Positions 1 to 10,564 of a stretch of 64,000 nt of DNA are shown piece by piece (position 1 is the first letter of the stretch; each line of letters opens with the position of its first letter). This DNA is from Cephalopachus bancanus (taxonomy: Eukaryota > Chordata > Mammalia > Primates > Tarsiidae). Made by a program: the position numbers and the translations under genes. The stretch spans positions 1 to 64,000 of the forward strand of contig JAPVLO010000519.1 in the NCBI GenBank assembly GCA_027257055.1, read 5' to 3'. The notes beneath the pieces are model-generated. The model did no database searches, was not told the DNA's origin, and worked only from the letters and a program-made list of their open reading frames with translations.

Positions 1-126
1 CATGTTCCACCATCCCTGGTGTTGAAGCTCCACTGTGCCCAGCTGAGATTGTAAACTTCTCTAACAGGTGCTTTCCACCTAATAAGCATATATAGTGTGT
101 ACAGTAGTTAATAATTATTGCTGTTT

Positions 127-416
127 TATTTTTACTTTTTTGAGTCAGGGTCTCACTCTGTCACCCAGGCTGGAGTGCCGTGGTACGATCATGGCTCACC
201 ACAGTCTCAACCTCCTGGGCTCAGGCGATCCTCTTGCCTCAGCCTCCTGAGAAGCTGGGGCTACAGGCGTGCACTACCACGCCCAGCTAATTTTTGTGGC
301 TTTTTTTGTAGAGATGAGGTCTATGTTGCCCAGACTGGTCTGGAACTTCTGGGCTCAAGTAATCCTCCTGTCTTGGCCTCCCAAAGTAAGATTATGGGTG
401 TGAGCCACTACACTTG
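127..416 (-). mobile_element. Alu element, antisense
   Basis: The block starts with a T-rich tail and reads through the antisense right arm, the middle and the left arm, ending in the reversed Alu head (gtgagccactacacttg). It is AluJ-like and well diverged. The open frame across it is a translation of the Alu, not a gene. Confidence 0.9.
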
Positions 417-417
417 A

Positions 418-766
418 CTGACAATAATGATTGTATAAGCACAGTGGAGAAGTCAATTAATGCATTTCTGTTAACAAAGGTGAACTAGGCTGAATACACT
501 TACAGGTAAAATATAATAATGTAAATTTCCTGTGTACTTGGAGTCCCTTGGGTATTTGATAAAGCCCATCAATGCGGTGTTATCTGCAGTTCTAGCAAGT
601 TTTTGAGTAGCTGATTATTCTCAAATTTGCCTAAAACCTACTACTAGAATTTCAGTGTATGTTAAGTTGAAATATCAAGTCAGCAATGTTGAGATTGCAG
701 ATCCCAGAGGGAGAAATACTAGAAACATAAAGATCTACAGTCTCCACACTCACCCTATCACTTCCT
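418..766. other. No recognisable feature
   Basis: AT-rich sequence between an Alu and an A-rich tract. I see no open frame, splice pair or repeat family that I can name. Confidence 0.5.
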
Positions 767-812
767 AAAAAAAAAAAAAAAAAAAAGAAAAAGAAAAAGA
801 AAAGAAAAAGAA
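766..812 (+). repeat. A-rich simple repeat
   Basis: A run of about 19 A followed by interrupted GAAAA units. It looks like a decayed poly(A) tail or low-complexity tract. No SINE body could be tied to it. Confidence 0.8.
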
Positions 813-1067
813 CTCAAGAGTGATTAAACTGGTTGCTAAGAGCAAACTCCCTTTATTTTCCCAAGTAGGAGTCTGGAATTATAAGTAGAAACAGCAAAGG
901 AAGAGGTGTAAGGAGGTGGCCTCAGGCTGTAACCGTCAAAAAGGCAAAGAATGAGTGGAAGTCAGGCAAGGGGAAAAACAGGCTTGACTGGGGTTTTTGT
1001 TGGGGGCTAGGCTGACAGAACCCGGAGAGAAGAGAATCAAAACTGACTTAGAAGAGCAGTCCTACCA

Positions 1068-1310
1068 GAGTTTAGAAACAATTTGCATAGTGGTTAAGAG
1101 CCTGGGTGCCAGATTCACACCACTTAGGATCCTGAGTCCTGCTCTGTCACTTACAAATTGTGTAACCTCCGGCAACTTGTTTAACCTACATGTCTCGGTT
1201 TTATCACTTGTGAAATGGGGATAATAGCGTGTACCTCATGGAGTACCTGCGAGAGTTAGATGAGTTGATGGTTCAGCTTGTTCCATAGTAGACACTCAGT
1301 AAAATGTTAA
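1068..1310 (+). mobile_element. MIR SINE, sense
   Basis: The diagnostic MIR order is present: tagtggttaagagcctggg, then the conserved core around a lost-cytosine 'gtgtaacct' segment, then 'gtgaaatggggataata', then the L2-like 3' end near 1290. It is an ancient mammalian SINE and supports nothing more specific. Confidence 0.85.
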
Positions 1311-1731
1311 ACTACATTTGTAGTTATTCAGAATCCTCTAACGAATTCTCTTGTTCTGCAGTAGAGAGGAGGAGAGCTGAAGCGCCCATCGCACTAGAAG
1401 AGTGATAAACATTTGTGTGAGTCTGGGTCAGGCTGATTTTGAGGCGTGGGCCCCACTGAGGTGAGGTGGCTTCACTTCCAGAGCACACCGTTTGCTGGGG
1501 CCCCGCGAGGACTATGAGGAGGCCGAGGCCACGGCTGGCAAGATGCGTGGGTGGACCTCCTTGTAGTGTCTAACTCCAGTCGGCCGCACTGTTGTCCCTG
1601 GATACTTGACAGTTTTCACTTTTTCTGCCTCCTGGGTACTAGAAACCATGTGGGCTCACACCCGAGCGTCCCAGTTTCAGAGGCGTGAGGGCCACTTAGT
1701 GGTCACGCCGCTTCAGGGCCCGACCTTGCCA

Positions 1732-1742
1732 CGCATTGGCTG
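1732..1742 (-). promoter_or_regulatory. Inverted CCAAT box
   Basis: The sequence cgcattggctg contains ATTGG, the reverse of CCAAT, with flanks favourable for NF-Y. It sits about 100 bp upstream of the GC-rich core, a common place for an NF-Y site in CpG-island promoters. The binding is inferred. Confidence 0.5.
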
Positions 1743-1806
1743 TCGCCGGGACTTCAGCTCGGACCCCACACACTGTCCTAGCCCCAGCTCCCCCCCCCCG
1801 CCTCCC

Positions 1807-1816
1807 GCGCAGGCGC
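1807..1816 (+). promoter_or_regulatory. NRF1-like palindrome
   Basis: GCGCAGGCGC differs by one base from the NRF1 core GCGCATGCGC. It is embedded in the densest part of the island. Function is inferred from motif and position only. Confidence 0.4.
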
Positions 1817-1832
1817 CGCCGGGGCCACCCCC

Positions 1833-1843
1833 GCCGCCATGTT
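1833..1843 (-). promoter_or_regulatory. YY1-like site overlapping an ATG
   Basis: GCCGCCATGTT is close to the YY1 motif in its reverse form. Such sites often lie just downstream of the start site in TATA-less promoters. The ATG inside it (1839) opens an 83-codon proline-rich frame ending at 2090. I read that frame as a composition artefact or upstream ORF, because it stops inside the probable exon. Confidence 0.4.
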
Positions 1844-1943
1844 TCCCCCGCCCGCGCGCTCCCTCCCGCCACTGCCCCCTCCCGCCCCCAACTGGGCTCC
1901 CGCCCCCCTCCCTCGACAGCCCCTCTCCCCCCCGCCCCGCACC

Positions 1944-1952
1944 CTGGTGAGG
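1944..1952 (+). other. Possible alternative splice donor
   Basis: CTG|gtgaggtc matches the donor consensus at +1 to +5. If used, it would give a shorter first exon ending at 1946. Weaker than the donor at 2235. Confidence 0.35.
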
Positions 1953-2234
1953 TCAGGCGGAGGCTCTGCCGCTGCGGCCGCAGCACCTCAGCTCCTATTC
2001 CCGGGAAGCCTGGAACGGGGACTTTTGAAAAGAACTGGAGCGGCATTCGGGTTGGGGACCCTGCTCTCCGCCTGCGCGAGGACGGGGTGAAGTAGCCAGG
2101 GCGAGGAGAGGGTGCGGAGGTGCCGGTGCCTCGCAGAGGAGGGAGCCCCGGCTGTGCCGCGCGACTCCTTCTTCGGCTCTCGGAGCGAAGCAGCCGGCGG
2201 ACCAGCGGCGGGACGCCGGGACGCGGCGAGCAAG
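1950..2234 (+). other. Probable non-coding first exon of the unidentified gene
   Basis: The exon end is defined by CAAG|gtgagg at 2234/2235, a strong donor; the start is not determinable and the left coordinate is nominal. The sequence is CpG-rich and has no ATG-initiated frame that runs across the donor. The 190-codon frame overlapping it begins with GTG at 2112. This fits a 5' UTR exon followed by a long first intron, a common layout for CpG-island genes. Nothing in the exon identifies the gene. Confidence 0.55.
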
Positions 2235-2420
2235 GTGAGGCAGGGTACTGAAGTCACAGGGGCTCCATCAGCCGCTTCCTCGCCTCGGGGACTCCGCGCG
2301 GAGCGGCCGTGCGCGGCCAGGAGTTGCGATCTACACCAGGGGCAGCGGCGCAGGAGTCAGCTTCGCTTTGCCGGCTCCCCCTCTTTTTCTCCCGCGTGCT
2401 GGTGCGCGCCCACATCCTTA

Positions 2421-3198
2421 CACCTTCTCATCATCTCCGGATCCTCTGGCTCTGCCGGACGCCTGGGTTCTTCTGGGACCCCAGAACCCAGTTTTCCTCA
2501 GCTCCTTTGTCATTTTTCCAAGTTCTCCTCTGGGCTTCGCTGTCGCTGTCCTGACGGTCTGGAGTCCCCCTACCCGCCTTGGCCCCACTGTCTCTTACCC
2601 TTTAACAGTTTTTGCTTTTTACCTCTCAATTCATCCCACCCTCAGAATCTTCTAACTTGGGAGGCTCCTCTGCTGACTCCTTAGTCTGGAACACACTCTT
2701 CTTACTCGAAGCTTTCAACTTCGCTCTGAAAGTCTTCAACTCTGAATGTCTTGGCTTTTTTTGGTTTAATCACAGTTGACTGATTTTCTTGGAGGAAGGC
2801 TTACAGTTTAGCTCACAGTTTACTGAAAGGGATGGGATCATTCTTTTACTAAATATCCTTGGTAAATATCAACCAGGGAACTTTAAAGTTTCTTTCTGGG
2901 TTTCAGTAACTTAGCCCAAGAATCATAGCCAGTTAATGTATGTACAATGTTTGTATGCAATCTTCGTACATGGTCTCAAATCGGATTCTTCCCCAGCTGC
3001 TGAGTAGGCCTGAAAGACAGGATTGGTGGGACTTGTGATGCCTGGCTCCATCTGTAACTAGAGTGCTCATTGTTTTAATGTTGTCAGAGGACTTTAGGGC
3101 TTTGGGATGAAGTCGCTGAAGCTAGCATAGACTGGTTACTGAGTACAATGAATGGGATTTAAATTTGCCTCTGGAGGGCATCTGCCTTTTTTTAAGAA
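2421..3198. other. Intron-like unique sequence
   Basis: The first part is pyrimidine-rich and GC-moderate, falling off into ordinary AT-rich sequence after about 2700. No repeat family recognised; possible start of intron 1. Confidence 0.4.
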
Positions 3199-3211
3199 GC
3201 CACAATTTCTT

Positions 3212-3501
3212 TTTTTTTTTTTTTGAGTCGGAGTCTCACTCTGTCACCCAGACTGGAGTGAAGTGGCCGCTCCCGGCCACCACAGCCTCGACCTGCTGGG
3301 CTCCGGCGATCCTTCCGCCTCAGCCTTCCGAGTAGCTGGAACTACAGGCACGCGCTACCACGCCCGGCTAATTTTTGATTTATTGTAGAGATGAGGTCTC
3401 GCCAAGTTGCCCAGGTGGGTCTCGAACCCGCGGCCTCAGGCAATCCACTCACCTCAGCCTCCCCAAGCAAGGGATTACAGGCTGAGCCACCGAGCTCGGC
3501 T
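3212..3501 (-). mobile_element. Young Alu, antisense, with perfect target duplication
   Basis: Full length, CpG-rich and little decayed. The duplication gccacaatttctt is perfect at 3199-3211 and 3502-3514. It carries the lineage-specific right-arm motif GTGGCCG-CTCC-CGGCCAC, near 3265. Confidence 0.95.
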
Positions 3502-3514
3502 GCCACAATTTCTT

Positions 3515-4137
3515 ACAGTAGATCTCATGTGAATAAATCCTCCAAAAGCAGCATTTAAAAACCACGTAGTTAGAAAAAAAAAAAAGATTGCTCTTAGCAA
3601 TATCACTCTCTCCCCCTTCACTTGTGGTGTTAGCTCCATACAGAGGTTCATTTGCTCACTTCCATGCTGCGAGTAGTGTGTGAAGAAAACTGAATGGAGA
3701 AGTGGAAAGTGAAGACAAATACCAGTGAACAAACACATGCTGACGTATGCAGCTGTGTTTTTGACAATAGGCTGTATCTAGTGCTTAAATTTGAAAACCG
3801 AGAAAAACGAAATAATCCAGCAGTTGTGACGTCACTTTACTTCTAAAAATCTTAGCTCCCTTAACTGTAAGAGCTTATTAATAGCCTTATACTTAGATAG
3901 AATTGTTACCTTGATGTGTGACCAGGTGTTGCCACAGACACAGTGTGTTCTAAGTGGCAGCAATCTCAGAAGAAACCAAGTTGTGAATGAAGATAATGAC
4001 TGGATTTCACTGTCCTGGTAGCACTTCTTATGGCAGTGAGATAATAAGAGTAGGTGTTGCTGCAACATCAAATTAGACATTTTTAAGATAGATAAGAGCC
4101 TCACTTGCTCAATGTTTTTAATCTGTCATTTTTAATA
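3515..4137. other. Unique sequence, no gene seen
   Basis: Two minus-strand open frames of 87 and 90 codons cover part of it (3475-3738, which starts in the Alu edge, and 3832-4104). Neither looks like a known protein or has convincing splice sites. Confidence 0.4.
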
Positions 4138-4149
4138 AATGTGCTTTAA

Positions 4150-4916
4150 TTTTATTTGTTTATTTGATTTTTAAAATGTGAGGTACAATTCAGGGTTGGG
4201 TACATATGCGGTCATCGTACAGGTAAAGTGTGGGTATCCTTATTGATGTTATGTGTCCCCCTTCCCCTGGCAGTATCCCACTACTGCCAATCCCTTTCTT
4301 ATAGTATTATGATAAATGTTCAGGGTCCACTTATGAGTGAGTACGTGTGGTACACAGTTCTTTGTTTCTGTGATAGGTCACTAAGTATTATGGACTCTAA
4401 ATCCATCCAGGTTGCTGCAGAGTTCATAATTTTGTCCTTCTTTATGGCTGCATAATATTCCATCATGTAAATGTACCACATTTTCTTTATCCAGTCCACT
4501 TTCAATGGGCAGCACGGTTGTTCCATGTTTTTGCTGTTGTGAATAAGGCTGCATAAATATGTGTGTGCAGGTATCTTTTTTATAGAGTTATTTGAGTACC
4601 TTGGGTATATTCCCAGAAGGGGGGCTGCTGGGTTGTATGAAAGGCCGATTTTCAGATTTTTTAGAAATCATTACACTGTTTTCCACAGAGATTGTACTAG
4701 TTTACACTACCACTAACAGTGTAGAAGCATTCCCTTTTCCCCACATCCTCTCCAGCATCTGTTGTTTTTGAGTTATTGATGATTGCCATCCTGACTGGGG
4801 TTAGGTGGTATCTCAGTGTGGTTTTAACTTGCATTTCTTTGATGACTAGTGAGACTAAGCATTTTTCCATGTATCTCTTGGCTGCTTGTATGTCTTCTGA
4901 GAAATGTCTGTTAATG
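4150..4916 (-). mobile_element. 5'-truncated L1, minus strand
   Basis: Contains the L1 3' UTR (antisense, from about 4170) and the 3' end of ORF2. The minus-strand frame at 4320-4526 includes the L1 C-terminal stretch YIYMMEYYAAIKKDK. Target duplication aatgtgctttaa (4138-4149) and aatgcactttaa (4917-4928) defines both ends. Frames are broken; not active. Confidence 0.9.
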
Positions 4917-4928
4917 AATGCACTTTAA

Positions 4929-5485
4929 AAAGTGTAGTGTGACTGTACAGGGTGTAGCTGATGTTCTGAAGAAAGTAGTTTTCACAAGAACAGTAAATGC
5001 TATTGATTATCAATAACTTCCAGATAAGTTGTAGTTTCCCCACTCATTTGGTAAATTTCCGAGTTTAGTTTTATTAAAAAGTAGAATGTAGTAGGGAAAG
5101 GGTACTTATCTTAATGGGTCCGCCTTTCTAAATCTGTAATTTTCTTGGCAACTGATTCTCAAAAGACCTATAGACTTGCAGCTGTTTAAAAGAAAAGTGT
5201 TAATATCATTTTTTACATATTTCTGTTTGTGATTATTATTGACAGTAAGTCTAAGCTAAGATTTTATTGTAATACTATTTATGTTTGCCAGGAAAAAAAG
5301 ATAAAGGTAGATGTGAGTTAACCATAAGTATTTGGCTCTGGATCTTAAATATGACTTAATATGTATTTCATCACCCACCTGGTACACCTAGAGGTTATCA
5401 GACTGGATGTTTCCGCTGCTACTAAACATAACTGCAGTTTGCTATTGGATTATCTTCTTTCTCATTTTCTTTACGATTTAAATTA
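4929..5485. other. Unique AT-rich sequence
   Basis: No named repeat or supported exon seen. Confidence 0.4.
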
Positions 5486-5620
5486 TATAAAAATGCTCAC
5501 ACCTGGAATCCCAACACTTTGGGAGGCCGAGGCAGAGAATCGCTTGAGCCCAGCAGTTCGAGACCAGCCTGAGCAACATAAGGAGACCTCATCATCTCAA
5601 CAACAACAACAACAAAAAAA
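5486..5620 (+). mobile_element. Alu left monomer (FLAM-like), sense
   Basis: A single left-arm unit from 'ctcacacctggaatcccaac' to 'gagacctcatcatctc', followed by a CAA-type tail. No right arm is present, so it is a free monomer or a truncated Alu. Confidence 0.8.
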
Positions 5621-5919
5621 ATTGTTTCTTCATGTAATTTGACTTACAGTAGTGAAATGAGACTGATCAATATTCAAGTGGTTTGATTTTTATTGATGTT
5701 TGACAAACTAAAAGCTCTTCATAGTAGTTTTTTCTTTAATCCATTGATTGAAACTGATGTATTTTTATTGCTGTGAAATGATACAATAATTTGTTAGAAA
5801 TCAGATGTTAGAAAATGTGGAAAGACTATGGAGAAATGGATAGAGAACACATCTTGAACTTAGAAAAATGGCTTTCTCAAGTTACTGATATTCATAATAA
5901 TCAGGTTTTAAAGTATTAT

Positions 5920-6235
5920 TCATTCATTTAGTAATTCCTTTTACAAAATCTGTTGGGTACCTTCTGTGTACCGAGGCCCTGTGTTTATTATTATTACAGT
6001 AATAAACCTTGTAAGGCATGATCCTTGCTCTTGTGCAGTATCACGAATATCCTACCAGAGAATATAGACAATAAACAAGTAAACAAATGGAGAAGATCCT
6101 TACAGATTATAGTAAGAACAATGAAGAAAATAAGTAGGAGGGTGTGATACAAATAACTGGAAAGGGCCTACTTTAGCAAGGTCAGGAAAGGCCTCCTTGT
6201 CAAGATCTGGGAGAACATTTCCCAGAAAACAGAGA
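5920..6235 (-). mobile_element. Ancient LINE-type repeat, left part
   Basis: The order 'ttgggtaccttctgtgtacc', '...catgatccttgctcttgtg', 'caggaaaggcctccttg' is familiar from an old, abundant mammalian repeat. It resumes at 6547 after an Alu insertion. I cannot assign the subfamily with certainty (L2 antisense is most likely). Confidence 0.5.
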
Positions 6236-6243
6236 GTATTCTT

Positions 6244-6532
6244 TTCTCTTTTTCTTTTTTTGAGTTGGGGCCTCACTCTGTCACCCAGGCTGAAGTGCAG
6301 TGGCACCATCATGTCTTACTGCAGCCTTGACCTTCTGGGCTCAGGTGATCCTTTTGCCTTAGCCTCTCAAGTAATTGGGACTACAGGTCTACACCACCGT
6401 AATTTTATTTTTTTGTAGAGAGAAGTCCTTGTTATGTTGCCCAGGCTGGTCTTGAGCTCCTGGCCTCAAAAAATCCTGCCTCAGCCTCCCAAAGTGCTGG
6501 GATTACAGGCATGAGCCACCACACCTGGCTTG
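6244..6532 (-). mobile_element. Alu element, antisense
   Basis: Complete Alu with duplication cagagagtattctt (6230-6243) and cagagaacattctt (6533-6546), splitting an older repeat. Confidence 0.9.
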
Positions 6533-6546
6533 CAGAGAACATTCTT

Positions 6547-6812
6547 GTAAAGAGAAGAGTAAGTCAAAGCCTTGAGGGAGAAAAGCAGACTTGGGGTTTT
6601 GAAGAACAGAAAGAAACCCAGTATAGCTGGATCCTAATGAGCTGGAGGGGGAGGGGTAGTGGGTAAAGAAAATGTTAGAGAGCCTAGAGGGAGTCCAATA
6701 ATAAATAAAGAGGACTTGGAGGTCCTGAGAAGAATTTGAGTTTGATTCTCAGAACAAAGCAAAGCCATTGAAGTCTTTTCTGTGGAAAGTCATTGGCTGA
6801 AAAAACAACAAC
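6547..6812 (-). mobile_element. Ancient LINE-type repeat, right part
   Basis: Continues the repeat begun at 5920 ('gaacagaaagaaacccagta', 'gccattgaagtcttttctg'). Family uncertain. Confidence 0.45.
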
Positions 6813-7600
6813 GTAGGCAGTGAAAATTAACAAACGTTTTTCAGAGGATAAATAGAATATCTACCTACTCAGTCATTTACATTTATACCTGAGGATAAAA
6901 ACCTTTGATAAATGTATTAAATAAATGTGTAATTCAGTTTTTCTACTCTATTTAGGTAAGAGAGTGGGGAATGGGAACACTGAGATGAGTATGTTAAAAA
7001 GCAGTTTACTTTGCACTGTCATATTGTCACTTGTGCTGCAAGATAAGTTGTCATCAACTTTATTAAAAATTAGAATAATGTTCAGCTTAATAATTTGCTT
7101 TTCAAGGAATGATGCTTTGTTTTCTCTTAGAAATATGTTTCCTTCTGAAGGTTAGAAGCTTCATTTGTGTATAAAGGAATAACTTAGGTTTTAGAAATGG
7201 CCTTTTGCATTTTAGAGGGGTTTAGCATTTCCCCTTAGCTGTTTCCTCTCAACATTTTCTAATTGTTATACTTTCTATTACTTGAGAGATTAGGGCTACC
7301 CTGTTTCTTGAGGCTTAAATGAATTGTATTGCCCTAAGCCTTTGCATGAAAGCAATTGGCTTTGAGGTCTAGTTGGTCCCAAATAAGAATGCAGATGATT
7401 ATTGACATTCCAAAGGAGTGAGTTCCAATATTGTGGGGAAATGACCAGCAGCGGCACCTGCAGGGTCAGTTCCCAGTCCTTGACTGAGCACTTGAGCAAG
7501 GATCTGCCAGGATTTGACCCCGACCTACAGTCCCACATGTCCTTATTATTCTCTTACACAAATCTCTGTTGGCTTAAACTGATTTCCCCCAGTTTGGAAC
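6813..7600. other. Mostly unique sequence
   Basis: Holds a 76-codon plus frame (6925-7155) and an 80-codon minus frame (7296-7538) with no recognisable domain and no convincing splice pairing. An acceptor-like tract ends at about 6955 (tctactctatttag), but there is no matching donor. Confidence 0.4.
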
Positions 7601-7609
7601 TTGTGTGTT

Positions 7610-7940
7610 AACATTATTCCCAGCATGGAGTAGGTGCACAATAGGTGCTTGTCGGATGGATGCCATGTCTTTCTTTTCTGTCATGTCAAATTCTAATAGT
7701 AGATCAAATCTCAGGTCCTATTACATCATTCCCCACTGAACTTGATCTCCTCCTTCTCTGAAGGTGAACTGTAGTTACAGACTTGTCCTGTTGTATCATA
7801 ATTATGTTTAAGTGATATCTGATCATCTCCTCACTGGCCACTGGCTCCATGAAGGCGACCTAGACTTCTGGTTTGCTCATCATTGTATTCTGAGCACCTG
7901 GCACATGGTATGCACTCTATAAATAGTTATTGAATAATAA
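7610..7940 (+). mobile_element. L2 LINE fragments, sense
   Basis: The L2 3' end is visible at 7840-7940 (gctccatgaaggcgacc, gcacctggcacatggtatgc, ataaatagttattgaataa). A related fragment lies at 7615-7660 (gtaggtgcacaataggtgc). Ancient and broken. Confidence 0.75.
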
Positions 7941-8418
7941 ATGATGCTGCCTTGTGATGTTTCTCCTATTTTTTTTTTTTTGGATATCTAGATCATTTAA
8001 TACTGTTTTACTTTCAGGTGTTTGGTGTTCTGAAGCAGTTTCTTTCTTAATTTTTATATTTTATTTTAAAGATGTGAGGTACAATTCAGGATTAGGTATA
8101 CAAGTGGACATCGTACAGGTAAAGTTTAGGCCTACCTTTGGTCCCCACTTTACCTGGTTTGAGATCTGGTACCCTTTTTGATGTTATGTGTCCCTCACTC
8201 ACCCTGGCAGTATCCCACTACTACCAATATCTTTCTTATAGCATTATGGTAAATGTTCAGAGTCTGCTTATGAGTGAGAACATGTGGTACTCAGTTCTTT
8301 GTTTCTGTGATAGCTCACTGAGTATGATAGACTTTAAATCCATTCAAGTTGCTGCGAAGTCCATAAGTTTGTCCTTCTTTATGACTGTGTAATATTCCAT
8401 CATGTGTATGTACCACAT

Positions 8419-8767
8419 TTTTTTTTTTTTTTTGAGTTGGAGTCTCGCTCCGTTGCCCAGGCTGGAGTGCAGTGACACACTCATGGCCACCCCAGTGTTA
8501 ACCTGCTGGGCTCCGGTGATCCTTCTGCTTCAGCCTTCCAAGTAGCCAGAACTACAGGCGTGTGCTACCACACCTGGCTATTATATTATATTATATTATA
8601 TTATATTATATTATATTATATTATATTATATTATATTATATTATATTATATTATATTCGAGGACTTGCCAAGTTGCCCAGACTGGTCTCGAACCTGTGGA
8701 CTCAGGTAATCCATTCTCTTTGGCCTCCCAAAGTGTTGGGATTACAGGTTGAGCCACCGAGCCTGGC
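8419..8767 (-). mobile_element. Alu with internal TTATA expansion, antisense
   Basis: Duplication tgtaccacat (8409-8418) and tgtaccatct (8768-8777) shows insertion into the L1. About 75 bp of (TTATA)n at 8580-8656 sits where the A-rich linker between the Alu arms should be. Confidence 0.92.
8580..8656. repeat. (TTATA)n microsatellite
   Basis: About fifteen near-perfect pentamers. It arose within the linker of the surrounding Alu and is the reason for the repetitive YIILYYIILY open frame there. Confidence 0.95.
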
Positions 8768-9804
8768 TGTACCATCTGTTTAAAATCCAGTCCAGTGTCG
8801 ATGGGTAGCACAGTTGTTTCCTTGTTTTTGCTATTGTGAATAATGCTGCAATAGACACGTGCATGCAGGTATCTATTTGTAGAATGATTTGAGTTCCTCT
8901 GGGTATATTCCCAGTATGGGGCTTGCTGGGTCATATGGAAGGCCAATTTTTGGTTCTTTTAGAAACTGCCACACTGTTTTCCATAGAGGTTAAACTAGTT
9001 TGCATTCCCACCAGCAGTGGGAAATGCATTCCCTTTTCTCTGCATTCTTGCCAGCATCTGTTGTTTGTTTTATTAATGATGGCCATTCTTATTGGGGTTA
9101 GGTGGTATCTCAGTGTGGTTTTGATTTGCATTTCTCTGATGATTAGTGAGGCTGAGTGCTTTTTCATGTGTCTGTTGGCTGTGGATATATCTTCTTTAGA
9201 GAAGTGTCTATTCGTGTCTTTTGCCCACTTTTTTAATGGGATTGTTTTTTTTTTTTTTCCTTTCGGCACATTTGAGTTCCCTGTAGATCCTGGATGTTAG
9301 ATCTTTGTCGGATATACAGTTGGCAAATATTTTTTCCCATTCTGTAGGCTGTCTCCCCACTCTCTTGTTGGTTTCTTGTGCTTTGCAGAAGCATATCAGT
9401 TTAATGAGATCCCACTTGTCTATCTTATCCCTTATGGCATGGACATCTGGGGTTTTGATCAGGAATTGGTTGCCTACTCCGATTTCTGTAAGGGTGTCTC
9501 CTGTGTTTTCTAACATCCTTATAGTTTGAGGTTTTATTTATGTTTAGGTCTTTGATCCATTTAGAGTTGATTTTTGTGTATGGTGGTAGATAGGGGTCCT
9601 GTTTCAATCTTCTGCATGTGTTCAGCCAGTTTTCCCAGCACCATTTATTGAATAGGTTCTCCTCTCCCCAGTGGTTGTTGTTGGAGGCTTTGTCGAAGAT
9701 GAGTTGGTGGAGAAATTGAGGTTTTGCTTCCGGAATCTCTATGCTGTTCCACTGGTCCATATGCCTGTTGTTGTGAAGTGGTTTCCGAGAGAGGCTGTAG
9801 AGTA

Positions 9805-9985
9805 TATTTGTTAAGATCTCAAGCCTGGAGCTAGGTTTCCTGGGTTCAAATTCTGGCTAGGAGACTTAATAGCTGTTGGTCACTGGGCGAATTAGTGAAC
9901 TTCTCTGTACCTCAGTCATCTCACCTGTAAAATGGGGATAATAGAACCTGCCTCTTAGGGTACTTGTGAGAATTACATGTGTTAG
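9805..9985 (+). mobile_element. MIR SINE, sense
   Basis: Signature order: gggttcaaattctggct, 'cttctctgtacctcagtcatc', 'cctgtaaaatggggataata', 'gcctcttagggtacttgtg'. Confidence 0.88.
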
Positions 9986-10171
9986 TTAGGCCCACAATTT
10001 GTTTACAGTTTTCAAATTTCAAAAGCTCTGAAAACTGACAAAAATGTATGTCATTTGATAAGTTAGTTGCCGAAACTCAAATGGTGGCAAAAACCTGACT
10101 TGAATTAACATGAAGGTATTTTGATCGTCTTTATTCTACTTAATGTTCATTTTAATTTGCTTTTGCTGTAG

Positions 10172-10286
10172 AATTAGCAATATGTTTATGGGTAATGCCA
10201 TAGACCTTAATGGGCTATTACAAACTCAGAAACATGACTGGCACCAAAGTTTTCAGATGAGAGATTGTATACCTTACAGTTATTTC
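10172..10286 (+). other. Candidate exon (weak)
   Basis: A good acceptor (polypyrimidine tttgcttttgctgtag ending at 10171) opens a frame that stays open to the next Alu. The first ATG at 10182 is followed by NAIDLNGLLQTQKHDWHQSF. No good donor follows: ATT|gtatac and ACA|gttatt are poor. The peptide is not recognised. It could be a decayed exon, a chance frame, or the start of an exon whose donor was lost to the Alu at 10287. Confidence 0.2.
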
Positions 10287-10425
10287 TGCCTGGGTGTGGT
10301 GGCTCATGCCTATAATTCCAGTACTTTGGGAGACAAGGTGGGAGGATTGCTTGAGCCCAGGAGTTCAAGACCAGCCTGGGCAACATAGCAAGACCCCCAT
10401 CTCTACAGAAAAAGGAAAACTGTAA
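10287..10425 (+). mobile_element. Alu left monomer, sense
   Basis: AluJ-type left arm only, ending in an A-rich tail with AATTTTA-type degeneration up to about 10490. Confidence 0.85.
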
Positions 10426-10564
10426 GATTCGTTATTTTTAATTTTAATTTTATTTGTTATTTAATTTTAATTTTGTTATTTAAACCAAACTATGCTTCTT
10501 TAGGACAAGAGAGTCTTTTTTTTGTGGGGAAGGAGATTTAGTTAAGAACTCAGTTAATATGATT

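Larger units (their letters stand above)
1490..2420 (+). promoter_or_regulatory. CpG-island promoter of an unidentified plus-strand gene
   Basis: This is the only long GC-rich, CpG-rich block in the window. C runs and GC boxes (cccgcccc, ccgcccccc) are frequent between about 1790 and 1940, and CpG stays dense to about 2350. There is no TATA box. An inverted CCAAT box, an NRF1-like site and a YY1-like site lie in the first half. Two plus-strand splice donors follow (1946/1947 and 2234/2235). The composition is typical of a broad, TATA-less housekeeping promoter with dispersed start sites. The direction is inferred from the donors; a divergent transcript is possible, but I see no comparably good minus-strand donor. 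The gene cannot be named because the exon sequence is non-coding and not recognised. Confidence 0.8.
8043..9773 (-). mobile_element. 5'-truncated L1, minus strand, hosting an Alu
   Basis: L1 3' UTR at 8075-8210, then the 3' third of ORF2 read antisense. Duplication tgaagcagtttc (8031-8042) and tgaagtggtttc (9774-9785). Minus frames at 8931-9269, 9208-9516 and 9425-9760 are adjacent pieces of ORF2 in shifted frames, so the coding region is broken. An Alu at 8419-8767 interrupts it. Confidence 0.92.

Noticed and set aside
118..417. 99-codon frame and many similar 60-130-codon frames across the window
   Set aside because: They are translations of Alu elements, recognisable by motifs such as SVTQAGVQW or [15 protein letters not shown] text.
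1311..1326. Small palindrome aactaca-tt-tgtagtt
   Set aside because: An isolated 7-bp inverted repeat with no context; expected by chance in 64 kb.
1606..2095. Long proline/arginine-rich open frames on both strands at the CpG island
   Set aside because: They follow from GC-rich composition, overlap each other in several frames, and none crosses a splice donor in a useful way.
2112..2684. 190-codon plus-strand frame
   Set aside because: It begins with GTG, not ATG, and runs through the strong donor at 2235 into intron-like sequence.
8931..9760. Possible intact L1 ORF2 segment
   Set aside because: The pieces lie in different frames with stops between them, and the element is 5'-truncated.
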